Below are positions 63,332 to 64,000 of a DNA stretch of 64,000 bases, one piece after another; the stretch's first letter is position 1; each line of letters opens with the position of its first letter. Below the pieces are notes generated by a model. It saw only the letters and a list, made by a program, of their open reading frames with translations. It searched no databases and was not told where the DNA came from. Origin of the DNA: AP-15 sp963732095 (lineage in GTDB: Bacteria; Pseudomonadota; Alphaproteobacteria; ATCC43930; CGMCC-115725); NCBI GenBank assembly GCA_963732095.1, contig CAVSZA010000039.1:114894-178893 (forward strand), written 5' to 3'. Both the position numbers and the translations under genes were made by a program.

Positions 63332-63670
63332 CTATAGAACAATGGTGGAGGTACTATTAGGACGGTTAGTAGCTGGTGGAGTTAGCCAAAAAAAGGCTGT
63401 CAGAGCAACAATAAGGAAACAAGGAAAAAATGCAAGCGCGGAACTGATTAGGATTTTATTTAACGCCGCCGAGAATTCGTGATCTAGTTGAGGCAGCTCG
63501 GCCGAGTGGCGGACCAACTTCGGTGGAGGCAAGGGCTCGCGGGCCAGCTCGGGTCGGATCTTCGCCAAAATGCCCTTTAAGTTCTGAACGCGCGGGGACA
63601 GGGGATAGCGGTCATCGTCGATTGTCCGGCTCAGCAGCTTCGCGAGCGCGTCGGTCTCTTCTTCCGTCAA
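63332..63670 (-). CDS. YPLSPR-family small protein, extended C-terminus
   Basis: 112 residues. The first half is the family core (TEEETDALAKLLSRTIDDDR, YPLSPRVQNLKGILAKIRPE). A second half includes a hydrophobic stretch (LISSALAFFPCFLIVALTAF), which the other two copies here lack. It may be a run-on beyond the ancestral stop. Confidence 0.55.
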   Translation of the reverse strand: MTEEETDALAKLLSRTIDDDRYPLSPRVQNLKGILAKIRPELAREPLPPPKLVRHSAELPQLDHEFSAALNKILISSALAFFPCFLIVALTAFFWLTPPATNRPNSTSTIVL

Positions 63671-63778
63671 ATCCGAGCATCATCTCCCGCAGATAGGGCG
63701 GTTACCAAAGACGGCCAGCCCGCGGTCGGCAACGGAAGGATACGGCTTGGTGTTCGCCCACGGGACAAGGAGAGCGGA

Positions 63779-64000
63779 ATGTCGGAACGCGATAGCGCTA
63801 CTGTCGAACGGGTAATCGCGAACACGATCAATGAAACAGCCCGTGGCGATCCCGACGCCCTGGCCGCCCGCATCGTCGCCGCGTTGGCCGAGGCGGGCTT
63901 TCGTATCGTCTCAGCACACGGAAGAGAGAACACCGCGCCAGGCCCTCAACGCGCAGAGATGCGACAGCTCTATCGGAGCTCCAACGGCGATAACTGGTTC
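63779..64000 (+). CDS. Conserved hypothetical (YRSPNGD family), partial at window end
   Basis: Begins ATGTCGGAACGC after AAGGAGAG and encodes TVERVIANTINETARGDPDA, then RAEMRQLYRSSNGDNWF at the window edge. Its DNA over codons 10-40 is nearly identical to the gene at 5676. Function unknown; 3' end outside the window. Confidence 0.65.
   Translation, partial: MSERDSATVERVIANTINETARGDPDALAARIVAALAEAGFRIVSAHGRENTAPGPQRAEMRQLYRSSNGDNWF

Overview
The window is 64 kb of GC-rich DNA. It looks like an alphaproteobacterium, probably Hyphomicrobiales (Bradyrhizobium-like). The evidence is a perfect GTTC-N7-GTTC LexA box in front of dinB, a ROSE-type RNA thermometer in front of an hsp20 gene, several small protein families I associate with rhizobia, and the general gene content. 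It is an accessory, heavily remodelled region: intact metabolic genes sit among truncated genes, insertion sequences and short dispersed repeats. No complete rRNA or tRNA gene and no CRISPR array was seen.

Layout. 0.6-5.2 kb: a DHA2 drug exporter, an MmgE/PrpD protein and a secreted or outer-membrane protein. 5.7-8.5 kb: an accessory island with a two-gene HEPN-like/DUF2971 unit and a second HEPN-like gene. 8.7-11.9 kb: gene remnants (XRE regulator, adenylate cyclases, SDR, secreted protein) and a MITE. 12-16.4 kb: amidase, a frameshifted DHA2 exporter and an MDR oxidoreductase. 16.4-24.2 kb: truncated sugE next to an IS630 remnant, cspA, a fumarylacetoacetate-hydrolase gene coupled to a quinone-oxidoreductase gene that is split by an antisense group II intron, an amidohydrolase, and integrase and IS6 remnants. 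24.4-30.4 kb: Hsp70-like chaperone, the tldD-tldE pair, a second MITE copy beside an IS3 remnant, and a TVP38 membrane protein. 31-38.9 kb: remnants, FAD oxidoreductase, GlsB/YeaQ protein, P-loop protein, a third HEPN-like gene, KirBac channel, TadE-like protein and Flp pilin. 39.8-45.7 kb: small conserved proteins, hsp20, STAND and hydrolase fragments, a complete IS630 element, and terminase debris inside an inverted repeat. 45.7-54.9 kb: an IS1634-type element, dinB, a cytosine-deaminase-like enzyme, pobA, a truncated second Y-family polymerase and further fragments. 54.9-61 kb: a TIR/NB-ARC/WD40 STAND protein broken by one frameshift and one stop, with an IS21 element directly upstream. 61-64 kb: DoxX-like protein, small hypotheticals, and the start of a paralogue of the 5.7 kb gene.

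Three themes stand out. First, defence-like modules: three HEPN-like proteins, two of them in or next to multi-gene units, and two STAND loci, one of them a TIR-NLR-like gene that is now broken. Second, dispersed non-coding repeats: at least eight copies of a sequence resembling the 3' half of a long-variable-arm tRNA (variable hairpin, T arm, acceptor strand, conserved tail), and two copies of a 147-148 bp MITE with 13-bp terminal inverted repeats. Third, many single-base frameshifts. Some may be assembly errors, but truncated genes joined to unrelated fragments show that real decay has also occurred.
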